Below are positions 19,024 through 30,000 of a stretch of 64,000 nt of DNA, in pieces; the first letter of the stretch is position 1, and every line of letters begins with the position of its first letter. A program made the position numbers and the translations under genes. The notes under the pieces are model-generated. The model made no database searches and was not told the origin of the DNA. It worked only from the letters and a program-made list of their open reading frames with translations. The stretch is from assembly GCF_003626735.1 (NCBI RefSeq), contig NZ_RBHX01000001.1, forward strand, positions 2,480,001 to 2,544,000. The letters run 5' to 3'. The stretch is from Microbacterium sp. CGR2 (GTDB lineage: Bacteria; Actinomycetota; Actinomycetes; Actinomycetales; Microbacteriaceae).

Positions 19024-20664
19024 ATGGCAGAACTATCGATCAGCCCAGACGTCATCCGTGACGCGCTGAAGGACTTCGCCGCCGCCTACGAGCCCACTGG
19101 GGCCGCGGCGACCGAGGTCGGCACCGTCATCGACGCCGCGGATGGTATCGCGCACGTCGAGGGCCTGCCCGGCGTCATGGCGAACGAGCTCGTGACCTTC
19201 GGCGACGGCACCAAGGGTCTCGCGCTGAACCTCGACGAGCACCAGATCGGTGTTGTCGTGCTCGGTGACTTCACCGGCGTCGAAGCCGGTCAGGAAGTCA
19301 CCCGTACGGGTGAGGTTCTCTCCGTGCCCGTCGGTGACGGGTACCTCGGCCGTGTCGTCGACCCGCTCGGCAACCCGATCGACGGCCTTGGCTCGATCGC
19401 GACCGAGGCGGTCCGCGAGCTCGAGCTGCAGGCGCCCGGCGTCATGCAGCGCAAGTCGGTCCACGAGCCGATGCAGACCGGCATCAAGGCGATCGACGCC
19501 ATGATCCCGGTCGGGCGCGGACAGCGTCAGCTGATCATCGGCGACCGCCAGACCGGTAAGACGGCCATCGCGATCGACACGATCATCAACCAGAAGGCCA
19601 ACTGGGAGTCGGGCGACGTCAACAAGCAGGTCCGCTGCATCTACGTCGCCATCGGTCAGAAGGGCTCGACCATCGCTTCGGTGAAGGGCGCGCTCGAAGA
19701 GGCCGGCGCTCTGGAGTACACCACGATCGTGGCCGCTCCGGCATCCGACCCCGCCGGCTTCAAGTACCTCGCTCCCTACACGGGTTCCGCGATCGGCCAG
19801 CACTGGATGTACGGCGGCAAGCACGTCCTCATCATCTTCGACGACCTGTCGAAGCAGGCTGAGGCCTACCGCGCCGTCTCGCTCCTCCTGCGTCGTCCGC
19901 CGGGCCGTGAGGCTTACCCGGGTGACGTGTTCTACCTGCACTCCCGTCTGCTCGAGCGTTGCGCGAAGCTGTCCGACGAGCTCGGCGCCGGCTCCATGAC
20001 GGGTCTCCCGATCATCGAGACCAAGGCGAACGACGTCTCGGCGTACATCCCGACGAACGTGATCTCCATCACCGACGGCCAGATCTTCCTCCAGTCCGAC
20101 CTCTTCAACGCCAACCAGCGTCCGGCGGTCGACGTGGGTATCTCGGTGTCGCGAGTCGGCGGTGACGCTCAGGTCAAGTCGATCAAGAAGGTCTCCGGCA
20201 CGTTGAAGCTCGAGCTCGCGCAGTACCGGTCGCTCGAGGCGTTCGCGATGTTCGCCTCCGACCTCGATGCGACGTCTCGTCGTCAGCTCTCGCGTGGTGC
20301 GCGTCTGACCGAGCTGCTCAAGCAGCCGCAGTACTCGCCGTACCCCGTCGAAGAGCAGGTCGTCTCGATCTGGGCCGGAACCAAGGGCAAACTCGACACG
20401 ATCGAGGTCTCCGACGTGCTGCGCTTCGAGCGCGAGCTCCTGGATTACCTTCGTCGCAACACCAAGGTCCTCGAGACCCTGCGTGAGACCAACGTCCTCG
20501 ACGACGACACGGTCGCAGAACTCGAGAAGCACACCGATGCCTTCGTCCTGGAGTTCCAGGGTGGCAAGGGACAGTCCATCGGGGCTCCCGGGCATGAGGA
20601 GCACGCGGCGGCCGAGGCGGACGACGTCAACCAGGAGAAGATCGTCAAGGGTCGTCGCGCGTAA
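19024..20664 (+). CDS. atpA: F1Fo ATP synthase subunit alpha
   Basis: Non-catalytic nucleotide-binding subunit of F1 (546 residues). The P-loop [13 protein letters not shown] lies near residue 170, and [17 protein letters not shown] and the [13 protein letters not shown] segment are strongly conserved. The C-terminal tail (about 30 residues, His/Glu/Ala-rich) extends beyond the E. coli protein, as in other Actinobacteria. The ATG follows AAAGGGAAG. Confidence 0.98.
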   Translation: MAELSISPDVIRDALKDFAAAYEPTGAAATEVGTVIDAADGIAHVEGLPGVMANELVTFGDGTKGLALNLDEHQIGVVVLGDFTGVEAGQEVTRTGEVLSVPVGDGYLGRVVDPLGNPIDGLGSIATEAVRELELQAPGVMQRKSVHEPMQTGIKAIDAMIPVGRGQRQLIIGDRQTGKTAIAIDTIINQKANWESGDVNKQVRCIYVAIGQKGSTIASVKGALEEAGALEYTTIVAAPASDPAGFKYLAPYTGSAIGQHWMYGGKHVLIIFDDLSKQAEAYRAVSLLLRRPPGREAYPGDVFYLHSRLLERCAKLSDELGAGSMTGLPIIETKANDVSAYIPTNVISITDGQIFLQSDLFNANQRPAVDVGISVSRVGGDAQVKSIKKVSGTLKLELAQYRSLEAFAMFASDLDATSRRQLSRGARLTELLKQPQYSPYPVEEQVVSIWAGTKGKLDTIEVSDVLRFERELLDYLRRNTKVLETLRETNVLDDDTVAELEKHTDAFVLEFQGGKGQSIGAPGHEEHAAAEADDVNQEKIVKGRRA

Positions 20665-20684
20665 CCGCGTGAGGTACTGAACTC

Positions 20685-21584
20685 ATGGGCGCTCAACTCA
20701 GGGTCTACAAGCAGAAGATCTCTTCTGCTCAGACGACCAAGAAGATCACGAAGGCGATGGAACTCATCGCGGCTTCGCGTATCCAGAAGGCGATGGCACG
20801 TGTCAAAGCGTCCAGCCCCTTCGCGCGTGCCGTGACGAGGGCCGTGTCCGCCGTCGCGACGCACTCGAACGTCGACCACCCGCTTCTCCGCGAGCCCGAG
20901 ACGATCAGCCGCTCTGCTGTCGTGATCTTCTCGTCGGACCGCGGTCTGGCCGGAGCCTTCAACTCTCAGATCCTCCGTGAGGGTCTCGAGGTTGCGGAGC
21001 TGCTTCGCGGCCAGGGCAGGGAACCGGTGTTCTACCTCGTGGGTCGTAAGGCCGTCGGCTACTTCCAGTTCCGTCGCATCGCGGCGGCTGCGGAGTGGAC
21101 CGGCGACACCGACACCCCGTCGTTCCACACGGCGGAGGAGATCTCGCAGAAGCTTCTCGAGGACTTCTCCCGCGGAGGCAACGAGGGCGGCGTCGACGAG
21201 ATCCACCTCGTGTACAACCGTTTCGTCAGCATGATGACGCAGTCGCCGGAATCCGTGCGTCTGCTCCCGCTGGAGATCTCGGAAGCCGACGAGTCGGAGG
21301 CGGGCAACACCGTCTACCCGCTGTACGAGTTCGAACCGGATGCCGAGACCGTGCTGGACGCGATCCTGCCGGTGTACATCCAGAGCCGCGTCTTCAACGC
21401 TCTCCTGCAGTCGTCTGCTGCCAAGCAGGCCGCGACGCAGAAGGCGATGAAGTCCGCCAGCGACAACGCCGACAAGCTCATCACCGACTACACCCGTCTG
21501 CGCAACAATGCGCGCCAGGCGGAGATCACGCAGCAGATCGCAGAGATCGTCGGCGGCGCCGACGCGCTCTCATCGAGCAAATAG
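20685..21584 (+). CDS. atpG: F1Fo ATP synthase subunit gamma
   Basis: Central rotor shaft of F1, 299 residues. N-terminal helix [30 protein letters not shown] sequence and the C-terminal segment with [11 protein letters not shown] and [16 protein letters not shown] form the coiled coil in the alpha-beta ring. A KPxxY-like Rossmann region lies between. It sits 20 bases after atpA and 21 before atpD. Confidence 0.97.
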   Translation: MGAQLRVYKQKISSAQTTKKITKAMELIAASRIQKAMARVKASSPFARAVTRAVSAVATHSNVDHPLLREPETISRSAVVIFSSDRGLAGAFNSQILREGLEVAELLRGQGREPVFYLVGRKAVGYFQFRRIAAAAEWTGDTDTPSFHTAEEISQKLLEDFSRGGNEGGVDEIHLVYNRFVSMMTQSPESVRLLPLEISEADESEAGNTVYPLYEFEPDAETVLDAILPVYIQSRVFNALLQSSAAKQAATQKAMKSASDNADKLITDYTRLRNNARQAEITQQIAEIVGGADALSSSK

Positions 21585-23060
<1,476 letters not shown>

Positions 23061-23062
23061 CC

Positions 23063-23323
23063 ATGGCACTGCATGTCAGCCTCGTCTCTGCCGACGCGGA
23101 GGTCTGGACGGGAGAGGCGAGCCTCGTGGTCGCCAAGACCGTCGAGGGCGAGATCGGCTTCATGACCGGCCATGAGCCGGTGCTGGCCATCCTCGCCGAG
23201 GGCCAGGTTCGCATCACTCAGACGGACGGTTCCAAAGTGCTCGCCAACGCGCAGGACGGGTTCCTCTCGATGGAGGGCGACACTCTGACGATCGTGGCCG
23301 GCAACGCGGCGCTCGTCGCCTAG
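23063..23323 (+). CDS. atpC: F1Fo ATP synthase subunit epsilon (short form)
   Basis: The 86-residue protein contains only the N-terminal beta-sandwich (LHVSLVSADAEVWTGEA, GEIGFMTGHEPVLAIL). The C-terminal helix pair that inhibits ATP hydrolysis in E. coli is missing, which is common in Actinobacteria. The ATG lies two bases after the atpD stop, with AGAAGGAGA upstream inside atpD. Confidence 0.93.
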   Translation: MALHVSLVSADAEVWTGEASLVVAKTVEGEIGFMTGHEPVLAILAEGQVRITQTDGSKVLANAQDGFLSMEGDTLTIVAGNAALVA

Positions 23324-23336
23324 CAGTCCTTTTCCG

Positions 23337-23395
23337 CGTCCGCCCCGGACCTTCTTGCAGCTCCTCGCGAGTCGCTCGAAGGACCGGGGCGGACG
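23337..23395 (+). terminator. Long hairpin closing the atp operon
   Basis: CGTCCGCCCCGG at 23337-23348 pairs perfectly with CCGGGGCGGACG at 23384-23395. After one A-A mismatch CCTTC (23350-23354) pairs with GAAGG (23378-23382). It begins 13 bases after the atpC stop. There is no U-tract after it, as often in high-GC Actinobacteria. It ends 19 bases before the yaaA start. Confidence 0.75.
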
Positions 23396-23414
23396 TCTGC
23401 GTTCACGAGGTCCT

Positions 23415-24161
23415 ATGAAGTTTCTTCTCCCGCCGTCCGAGACCAAGCGTCCCGGCGGCGACGGTGCACCGCTCGATGCGACGAAGCTGTCGCTGCCGGA
23501 ACTGCACGAGCGCAGGTCTGCCGTCGTCGACGCCCTTGTGGAGCTCGCCTCGGACGAGGACGCCGCGCAACGGGTGCTGAAGCTGAGCGCACGCCAGAGC
23601 GGCGACATTCAGCACAACCGGAATCTGCACACGGCGCCCACCATGCCGGCTGTCGACCGGTACACGGGCGTTCTGTACGACGCGCTCGACGCGGCGACGC
23701 TCTCGACCGCGTCACGGCGATGGCTGGGTGCGCACGTCTGGATCCACAGCGCACCCTTCGGACCCGTCGGCGCACTGGACGGGATCCCCGCGTACCGGCT
23801 GGCGGCCGGCACCTCCCTCCCCGGCGTTCCCGCGCTTCGACGGCACTGGGCCGACGCCACAACCGCAGCGATCGCGGCATCCGCACCGAGCTTCGTCCTC
23901 GACCTTCGCAGCGAGGCGTACGTCGCGCTCGGGCCCGTGCCGGCATCCGTCCCCTCGGCGTATGTCCGTGTGGTCACCGAGCATGGCCGAGCCCTGAATC
24001 ACTTCAACAAGAAGTCCAAGGGTCTTCTCCTCCGGGCGCTGGCGGAGGACCGTCCACGCCTCACGTCGCTTCGTTCGCTCCGCGCCTGGGCCGCCGGCCG
24101 CGACGTGCTGCTGCGCGATTCGAACGATCCCGCCGTCGTGGAGCTTGTCGTCGCAGAGTGA
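23415..24161 (+). CDS. yaaA: YaaA-family peroxide stress protein
   Basis: A 248-residue YaaA/DUF328 protein. Signatures are the N-terminal LLPPSETK, YTGVLYDALD, HVWIHSAPFGPV and the C-terminal KKSKGLLLRAL. In E. coli YaaA binds DNA and lowers free iron during hydrogen peroxide stress; the same role here is inferred. The start ATG follows CACGAGG. An insulated position between two terminator-like hairpins suggests its own transcription. Confidence 0.88.
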   Translation: MKFLLPPSETKRPGGDGAPLDATKLSLPELHERRSAVVDALVELASDEDAAQRVLKLSARQSGDIQHNRNLHTAPTMPAVDRYTGVLYDALDAATLSTASRRWLGAHVWIHSAPFGPVGALDGIPAYRLAAGTSLPGVPALRRHWADATTAAIAASAPSFVLDLRSEAYVALGPVPASVPSAYVRVVTEHGRALNHFNKKSKGLLLRALAEDRPRLTSLRSLRAWAAGRDVLLRDSNDPAVVELVVAE

Positions 24162-24210
24162 CATCGCGCGACATGCGGAATATTGGTCCCGCGTGGTTCA
24201 TTGCTGGGGT

Positions 24211-24239
24211 ATGGGTGCGCCGATACCATGTGCAGTGCG
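24211..24239 (+). promoter_or_regulatory. Sigma-70-type promoter TTGCTG-17-TACCAT
   Basis: TTGCTG at 24211-24216 and TACCAT at 24234-24239 are separated by 17 bases, the best two-box promoter in the window. Initiation near 24246 leaves about 54 bases before the ATG at 24300. Confidence 0.6.
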
Positions 24240-24299
24240 AGGCGGTCGCTTCGTGGTGGGGGCGAAAGCCGCTCCCCGAGACCAAAGAATGCGAGTCTC

Positions 24300-25094
24300 A
24301 TGGACTACGACGATTACGGAGCGGGCTACGTCGGCCTGCTCCTCGCATATTCTTTCGTGATCTTCCTGATCGCGATCGCTGGCTACGTTCTGGCGTCGCT
24401 CTTCTACATGAAGATCTTCCAGAAGGCCGGTGTGCAAGGGGGCTGGCGAGCCTGGATCCCCGTGTACAACATGATGATCTTCTTCAAGCTCGGAGACCTG
24501 AGCCCCTGGCTCGTGCTGTACGGCATCGGAGGCGCTGCGCTGCTCACGTGGATCGGCGTCGGCGTGATCTTCTCGCTCGCCCTGGGAGTGCTCTCCGCCA
24601 TCGCCGCATGGCGGATCGGGCTCAAGTTGCAGAAGGATGCCGTCTGGGTCATCCTCTACGTCTTCCTCAGCATCGTCTGGCTCGGAATCAACGCGTTCGA
24701 CAAGTCGCGGTGGAACCCCAACATCCAGCCCGCGTCGTGGGCCGGTAACGGCTTCCTCGCCGACCGCACGGTCTGGGACGGCGTCCCGGTCCAGCCGTCT
24801 GCGGCCGCACCCCAGCAGGGGTACGGTGCCCCGCAGGGATACAACGCCCCGCAGGGTTACGCGCCGTCCGCGCCGCAGGGATACGCCCCGCCGGCACAGC
24901 CCGGCTACGCGCCTCCCGCGCAGCCCGGCTCTGGATCGCCGACGCCGCCTCCGGCACCCGCGACCGGAGCACCGGTACCGCCCCCGGTGCCTCCCGTGCC
25001 TCCGCAGGCACCTCCGGCGGCACCCCCGGTGCCCCCGACGGCCCCGCCCGCGCCCCCGTCTGACCCGTCTGACCCCACCAGGCCGCCGGCCTGA
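24300..25094 (+). CDS. DUF5684-like membrane protein with Pro-rich tail
   Basis: A 264-residue protein. After the acidic start MDYDDYGAGY come about four transmembrane helices within residues 10-125, including a WRAWIPVYNMMIFFKLG loop that resembles DUF5684 proteins (signal-peptidase-I neighbours). From about residue 160 the tail is Gly/Tyr/Gln repeats (APQGYNAPQGYAPSAPQGYA) grading into nearly pure Pro/Ala/Val to the end. The tail looks disordered. No enzymatic motif is seen. The ATG at 24300 follows a two-box promoter and is the first start in the conserved region. Confidence 0.7.
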   Translation: MDYDDYGAGYVGLLLAYSFVIFLIAIAGYVLASLFYMKIFQKAGVQGGWRAWIPVYNMMIFFKLGDLSPWLVLYGIGGAALLTWIGVGVIFSLALGVLSAIAAWRIGLKLQKDAVWVILYVFLSIVWLGINAFDKSRWNPNIQPASWAGNGFLADRTVWDGVPVQPSAAAPQQGYGAPQGYNAPQGYAPSAPQGYAPPAQPGYAPPAQPGSGSPTPPPAPATGAPVPPPVPPVPPQAPPAAPPVPPTAPPAPPSDPSDPTRPPA

Positions 25095-25102
25095 TCGTCC
25101 GA

Positions 25103-25136
25103 CACAGGGCCCTCGACTTCGGTCGGGGGCCCTGTG
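25103..25136 (+). terminator. UUCG-capped terminator hairpin
   Basis: CACAGGGCCC at 25103-25112 pairs with GGGCCCTGTG at 25127-25136; the stem continues through T-G and CGAC/GTCG to a TTCG tetraloop at 25118-25121, for 15 bp in all. It starts eight bases after the stop of the DUF5684-like gene. Confidence 0.8.
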
Positions 25137-25195
25137 CTGTGCGGCGGCGTCCACACTTCCGGGTGCGGAGTGTGATCCGGGTGGGTGAGTTCTAC

Positions 25196-25201
25196 TACGA
25201 T
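25196..25201 (+). promoter_or_regulatory. -10 element TACGAT, PP2C gene
   Basis: The hexamer is 54 bases before the GTG at 25255, giving a leader of about 45 bases that carries the GGAGG site at 25244-25248. Confidence 0.45.
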
Positions 25202-25254
25202 GTTTGAGTATCCTGCGACCGCCCGATCCGCCGCAGGTCCATCGGAGGCAGTAC

Positions 25255-26109
25255 GTGGCTGAGACGACGACGACGCACAGCGTCACGGTTGAGCAGCGCC
25301 CGCTGCTGCTCTCGTGGGCGGGCGTCACCGATCAGGGGCGCCGTCGCGAGACGAATCAAGACGCCTACCTGGCCGACTACCCGCTGTTCATCGTGGCGGA
25401 CGGGATGGGTGGCCACGCGGGTGGAGAGATCGCCAGCCGCAGCACGGTCGCACGGCTCAAGGCGCTCGTCGCTGCCGGAGACATCAGCAGGCCGGCGATC
25501 GAGAATGCGCTCGAGCTGGCCGTCGGCGATATCGCCGGCCATCCGGAGACGACCGATGAGGGCACCGGGACGACCCTGACCGGCGTCTACCTCGACGACC
25601 ACGGTGATACGCCGCAGTGGGTCACCCTGAACATCGGTGACTCCCGCGTCTACCTGCTGCGAGATGACCAGCTCGTGCAGGTGACGACAGACCACTCCGT
25701 CGTTCAGGAACTGATCACCGCGGGCAAGCTGAGCCCGGAAGAGGCCGAGGGCCACCCCTACAGCAACGTGATCACCCGCGCGGTGGGGGCGAGCGAGCTC
25801 ACGGCGCCCGACTACATCACCATCGATGTGCGCGTGGGCGACCGATTCGTCATCTGCTCCGACGGGCTCACCAAAGAGCTCACCGACTATGGGATCCAGC
25901 ACTTCCTGCGGGAGAATTCCGAGCCCCGCGCCGCCGTCGACGCCATGCTTGCCGCAGCACTCGAGAACGGCGGCCGCGACAACGTGACGCTCGTCATCGT
26001 CCAGGTCGGCGAGGCGGCGGACCCCGGCGAGACAGCAGGCTCCGGCGAAGCTGTCGAGTCCGGTGACGCCCCGGACTTGTCCTCCACATCCGCAGTGTCG
26101 ACCGAGTAG
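25255..26109 (+). CDS. PP2C-family serine/threonine protein phosphatase
   Basis: Metal-dependent protein phosphatase (284 residues), soluble, with no transmembrane segment. Metal-binding motifs are visible in order: NQDAYLADYPLFIVADGMGGHAGG near residues 31-54, GTGTTLTG, LNIGDSRVYLL, then SDGLTKEL and GRDNVTLVIV. The GTG at 25255 has GGAGG six bases upstream. It would reverse Hanks-type kinase phosphorylation, but no kinase or FHA gene is in the window. The next gene encodes an FtsK/EccC-like ATPase on the same strand. The Ser/Gly/Glu-rich last 35 residues look disordered. Confidence 0.93.
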   Translation: MAETTTTHSVTVEQRPLLLSWAGVTDQGRRRETNQDAYLADYPLFIVADGMGGHAGGEIASRSTVARLKALVAAGDISRPAIENALELAVGDIAGHPETTDEGTGTTLTGVYLDDHGDTPQWVTLNIGDSRVYLLRDDQLVQVTTDHSVVQELITAGKLSPEEAEGHPYSNVITRAVGASELTAPDYITIDVRVGDRFVICSDGLTKELTDYGIQHFLRENSEPRAAVDAMLAAALENGGRDNVTLVIVQVGEAADPGETAGSGEAVESGDAPDLSSTSAVSTE

Positions 26110-26167
26110 TCATCGGACGCTGTGGACAGCGCGCATCCATGACGGATCGTGCTGTGCACTGAGGCGT

Positions 26168-28915
26168 ATGGAATCCCAGCCGATCCCGCTTCCCGCCGCT
26201 CCTGTCGCGCCCCGTCGTCCCGCTGTGCCGCTGATGGCGGCGGTCGTGCCGATCGCCGCCGGAGTGGTGCTGTGGTTGGTGTCGGGATCACTGTTCGCGC
26301 TGTGTTTCGCCGCGTTGGGTCCTCTCATGATCGTCGCGTCGCTCGTCGACTCCGCCCGCACTCGGCGTCGCACCGGGCGGCGCGATGCGGCAGTGGCGGA
26401 GAAGGCGTGGTCGGATGCCGAGGAGGAACTGCAGCGCAGACAGCGTGAAGAGCGGGCGGGCCGCTGGCTCCGTCAGCCGGATGCGGCGTCGTGTATCGAA
26501 CACCCGCCTCTGCGTGGTGCGCACGCTCCCGATGCGGCGACGGCCCTCGTCGTCGGCAGCGGGCGGGTACCCAGTGCCATCCGGTGCAGCGGTGGGGACG
26601 GCGAGAGGGCGCGGGGCTTCCGAAGCCGTTGCGAGAAACTCGACGACGCACCCATCGCCGTACCTCTCGGGGGCGGCGTGTGCCTGCGGGGTGCTTCGCC
26701 CATGGTTGCGGCAGCGGCTCGAGCGCTGGCGGTGCAGCTCTGCCTGCGGTTCAGCGCTCCGCAGCTCTCGCTCATCGGCGCAGGCCTCGACCGATACGGG
26801 CTCGACGAACTGCCGCATGCTGCTCGAGACCGTCGGGGAAGTTTCCGGGTGGGCGTCGCTTCGGCGGCCGAGGGGCGCGTCGACGCCGACGCTCTGATCT
26901 GGCTCGCCGCCAGCGGAACGGAGGTGCCGGAAGGAATCACGACGGTGATCGACATCGTCGAGCCCCGCCGCGCGACCCTGCGCACCCCGGACGGTCTCAC
27001 GTCCCTGGCCGTGGAGTGCCTGTCGCACGCACAAGCCGGGATGGTCGCTCGGGAGTCTGTCGTGCAGGCAGACGACACCGCTGAACTCCCGGACGCGGTC
27101 GCGCTCCGCGAACTCGAGCAGTCGCCGACGCCGCACGGCCTGGCCGCGGCCATCGGACGAAACGCGCACGACGCGGTCGTGGTCGACATCGTCGAAGACG
27201 GACCGCATGCCATCGTGACCGGCACCACGGGTACGGGGAAGAGCGAACTGCTCGTCACCTGGGTCACCGCCATCGCCACCGCACACGGACCGGAGCGCGT
27301 GACGTTCGTCCTTGCCGACTTCAAGGGTGGCACGGCTTTCGAGCCGCTGCGTGAGCTGCCGCAGGTCGCGGCGGTCATCACCGATCTCGATGAGGACGGC
27401 GCGCGGCGCGGCGTTTCCAGTCTCACGGCCGAGTTGCGCCGGAGGGAGTCCGTACTCGCCGCCGCGGGCGTTCGCGATGTGCGGGACGCGGCGATGCCGC
27501 GTCTGGTGATCGTCGTGGACGAGTTCGCGGCTTTGCTGCAGGAGCACCCCGATCTCGGCGCGGTGTTCACCGACGTCGCTGCGCGGGGCCGGGCGCTGGG
27601 CATGCATCTGATCCTCGGCACGCAGCGTGCCGCGGGGGTCGTGCGGGACGCGTTGGCCGCCAACTGCCCGTTGCGGATCAGCTTGCGACTCGGCGATGCT
27701 GCAGACAGCAGGCTCGTCCTCGGAACGGATGCAGCGGCCGAGATCCCGGGCGGCGCTCAGTCCCGCGGCCTCGGGCTGGTGCGACGTCCGGAAGATCGCG
27801 AACCTGTGGCAACACGGATCGCGCTGACCGGCGCGTCGGATCTGCGCCACGTCGGTGTGCGCTGGGGAGATGCTTCGCCCCCGCTGAGCCCATGGCTCCC
27901 AGCGCTGCCCTCACACCTGACTCTGTCCGACCTCGATGCCGAGGCCGTCGCCGCGCCCGCCGTCACGGCCGACACGATCGTGCTCGGCCGCGCAGACGAC
28001 CCGGCCCACCAATCGCAACCATTGGAGACGCTGCAGTGCGGTGCCGACCGCGGTCTGGCCGTGCTCGGCGCCCCGGGGTCCGGCCGCACTGCACTCTTGC
28101 GGACGATCGCGGTCCAGCAGTCGGCGGCGTGCTGGGTGCCATCGGACCTGGAAGGCGCATGGGACCTCGTGACCGCGTGGGCTTCGGGTGCCGAGCGGAT
28201 GCCGCGGCTGGTCCTTTGCGATGACCTCGATGCTCTGTTCGCGGGGTTTCCGGCCGAGCACGCTCAGCAGTTCGTCCACCGCTGGGAGCAGCTGATCAGG
28301 ACCGGCGTCGGTGCGACGATCGTCGTGAGCGTATCGAGAGCGGCGGGCCCGATCGGGCGTCTGCTGGATGCTCTGCCGCGTCGCGCGTTGCTGCGGATGT
28401 CGAGCCGAGTGGAGCACATCGCAGCGGGAGGCGAGCCCTCCGGGTTCCTGCGCGACCGATTGCCTGGACGCGCCAGGGTCGCTGACCGAGAGGTCCAGTT
28501 CGCCTGGATCGATCCGGAAACGTTCCGTCCGCCCGCAGGCCCCGCCGTTGCACCGTGGAATCCGACCGGGTCCACGGCATTGGTGACTCCGGGTGCCGTG
28601 TCCGTGGCTGCTCGTCTCCGAGACGCCTATCCCGAGTGCGAAGTGCTCGTCGCCGGCGCAGATCCTGTCGATGCCGACCGGCCGCGGGTCATCGTCGCCG
28701 ACGCGGAGACCTGGCAGCGCAACTGGTCGGTGTGGCAGCGCGTCCGCGAGGACGGAGAGATTCTGATCCGCGCTGAGCAGCCTGCCGATCTCCGGCAACT
28801 GGCGAGCGTGCGCGAGGTGCCTCCATACGCGTCACCGCACGCGGGTCGTGCGTGGTCCGTGCGGGGCGGCGCCTCGCCGCGCCGCGTCGTCATCCCGGCT
28901 CTCGCTCCGGGATGA
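26168..28915 (+). CDS. FtsK/SpoIIIE-domain (EccC/EssC-like) ATPase
   Basis: A 915-residue protein with two N-terminal transmembrane helices (about residues 17-55), a coiled Arg/Glu region, and two RecA-like domains. The first has Walker A GTTGTGKS at 352-359, the ADFKGGTAFEPL motif and Walker B LVIVVDEFAALLQ. The second has GAPGSGRT at 634-641, with Arg in place of the Walker A lysine, and PRLVLCDDLDAL as Walker B; it is probably inactive. Membrane anchor plus tandem FtsK/SpoIIIE domains is the plan of type VII secretion motors, though usual EccC has three ATPase domains. No WXG100 or other ESX gene is in the window, so its substrate is unknown. ATG 26168 is preferred over upstream in-frame codons because the PP2C gene covers them. 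Confidence 0.8.
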   Translation: MESQPIPLPAAPVAPRRPAVPLMAAVVPIAAGVVLWLVSGSLFALCFAALGPLMIVASLVDSARTRRRTGRRDAAVAEKAWSDAEEELQRRQREERAGRWLRQPDAASCIEHPPLRGAHAPDAATALVVGSGRVPSAIRCSGGDGERARGFRSRCEKLDDAPIAVPLGGGVCLRGASPMVAAAARALAVQLCLRFSAPQLSLIGAGLDRYGLDELPHAARDRRGSFRVGVASAAEGRVDADALIWLAASGTEVPEGITTVIDIVEPRRATLRTPDGLTSLAVECLSHAQAGMVARESVVQADDTAELPDAVALRELEQSPTPHGLAAAIGRNAHDAVVVDIVEDGPHAIVTGTTGTGKSELLVTWVTAIATAHGPERVTFVLADFKGGTAFEPLRELPQVAAVITDLDEDGARRGVSSLTAELRRRESVLAAAGVRDVRDAAMPRLVIVVDEFAALLQEHPDLGAVFTDVAARGRALGMHLILGTQRAAGVVRDALAANCPLRISLRLGDAADSRLVLGTDAAAEIPGGAQSRGLGLVRRPEDREPVATRIALTGASDLRHVGVRWGDASPPLSPWLPALPSHLTLSDLDAEAVAAPAVTADTIVLGRADDPAHQSQPLETLQCGADRGLAVLGAPGSGRTALLRTIAVQQSAACWVPSDLEGAWDLVTAWASGAERMPRLVLCDDLDALFAGFPAEHAQQFVHRWEQLIRTGVGATIVVSVSRAAGPIGRLLDALPRRALLRMSSRVEHIAAGGEPSGFLRDRLPGRARVADREVQFAWIDPETFRPPAGPAVAPWNPTGSTALVTPGAVSVAARLRDAYPECEVLVAGADPVDADRPRVIVADAETWQRNWSVWQRVREDGEILIRAEQPADLRQLASVREVPPYASPHAGRAWSVRGGASPRRVVIPALAPG

Positions 28916-28920
28916 CCGGG

Positions 28921-29916
28921 TCAGATGCCGGCGCCGGGCCGGACCACTCCGACGTCTTTTCCGCCCCCGAGGACCGTGAGAGGAAGGGCGGAGGCCAGCG
29001 ACGCCACATCCGCCTCCGTCAGGCCTCCGGTATGCGCCAACAGGGTCGCTGCGACGATGGTCGAGGCGCGCGCGGAGCCGTCGAGGATCTTCAGCGCGAC
29101 CGTCGTCCCGTTGGGAGCGACCATCACCATGATTCCCTCTGCGCCGCCCTTGGTGAACACCCCGAGCTTCTCGATCGCGATGGTGTCGGGGCGTCCGGGG
29201 CCCTCGATCGTCCAGGGGTTCTCGCGCACGGCGCGCACCAGCGAGCCGGCAACACGGTGTAACGCGAAGGGGGACCGGTCAGAGGCTGTCCCGATGCGGT
29301 GAATCGATCGGGCCAGGCCGGTGAGCGTGAGTGCGTGGACCGGTGCGCCGCACCCGTCGATCGAGGTGTGGGCGATCTTCTCGCCCGACAGCCGCTCAAC
29401 CACCTCGCGGATGTGCGCCTGCAGCGGATGGGTGGGGTCGAGATATCCCTCGGTCGGCCATCCCGTGGCCACGCAGGCGCGGAGCATTGCCGCGTGCTTG
29501 CCGGAGCAGTTCATGCGAACGCGGGCCTCGGCACCGTGCTCGCGGACGAGTTCGTCGCGGGTCGCCGTGTCGGTCGGCCAGGCGGGCGGGCAGGCGAGGT
29601 GGTCCTCGGTGAGTCCACCCTCCGTCAAGATGTCCCGCACCACGGAGGCGTGCCGATCCGTGCCCGTGTGACTTGCCGTCGACAGCGCCAGCTGTTCTCC
29701 TTCGAGCGCAGCGCCCGCGGTGATGCAGGCAACGGCCTGCAGGGGCTTGAGGCTGGAACGCGGCAGGATCAGCGCGTCGGCGTTGCCGTGCCGAGTGACG
29801 ACGTCGCCGTCCGGCGACAGCACCACCGCCGCGCCCGCATGGCGGGATTCGACGAATCCGCTGCGTTCGACGACGGCGAGTTCCACGGCATCCTGAACGG
29901 TGAGAGTCTCCAGCAC
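28921..29916 (-). CDS. L-asparaginase II-family protein
   Basis: A 331-residue protein of the PF06089 asparaginase family, related to the Rhizobium etli thermolabile asparaginase rather than to E. coli AnsA or AnsB. Signatures: RHGNADALILPRSSLKPLQA with the SxxK pair, NCSGKHAAML, and SIDGCGAPVHALTL. It would hydrolyse asparagine to aspartate and ammonia in the cytoplasm; no signal peptide is seen. The GTG at 29916 follows a TAGGAT hexamer by six bases. It converges with the FtsK-like gene. Confidence 0.88.
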   Translation of the reverse strand: MLETLTVQDAVELAVVERSGFVESRHAGAAVVLSPDGDVVTRHGNADALILPRSSLKPLQAVACITAGAALEGEQLALSTASHTGTDRHASVVRDILTEGGLTEDHLACPPAWPTDTATRDELVREHGAEARVRMNCSGKHAAMLRACVATGWPTEGYLDPTHPLQAHIREVVERLSGEKIAHTSIDGCGAPVHALTLTGLARSIHRIGTASDRSPFALHRVAGSLVRAVRENPWTIEGPGRPDTIAIEKLGVFTKGGAEGIMVMVAPNGTTVALKILDGSARASTIVAATLLAHTGGLTEADVASLASALPLTVLGGGKDVGVVRPGAGI

Positions 29917-29922
29917 GGATCG

Positions 29923-29928
29923 ATCCTA
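29923..29928 (-). promoter_or_regulatory. -10 element TAGGAT, asparaginase gene
   Basis: Six bases before the GTG at 29916, with no ribosome site; predicts a leaderless message. Confidence 0.6.
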
Positions 29929-30000
29929 CCGCCGCGGGTCCGCTCGTCCACGGCAGCTGCCGGAGGGTCCGGTGTCCCAGGGTCCTGGCACACTGGTCTC

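Noticed and set aside
24700..25094. Separate plus-strand frames in the Pro-rich tail region
   Set aside because: They are frame-shifted readings of GC-rich Pro/Ala codons of the membrane protein gene.
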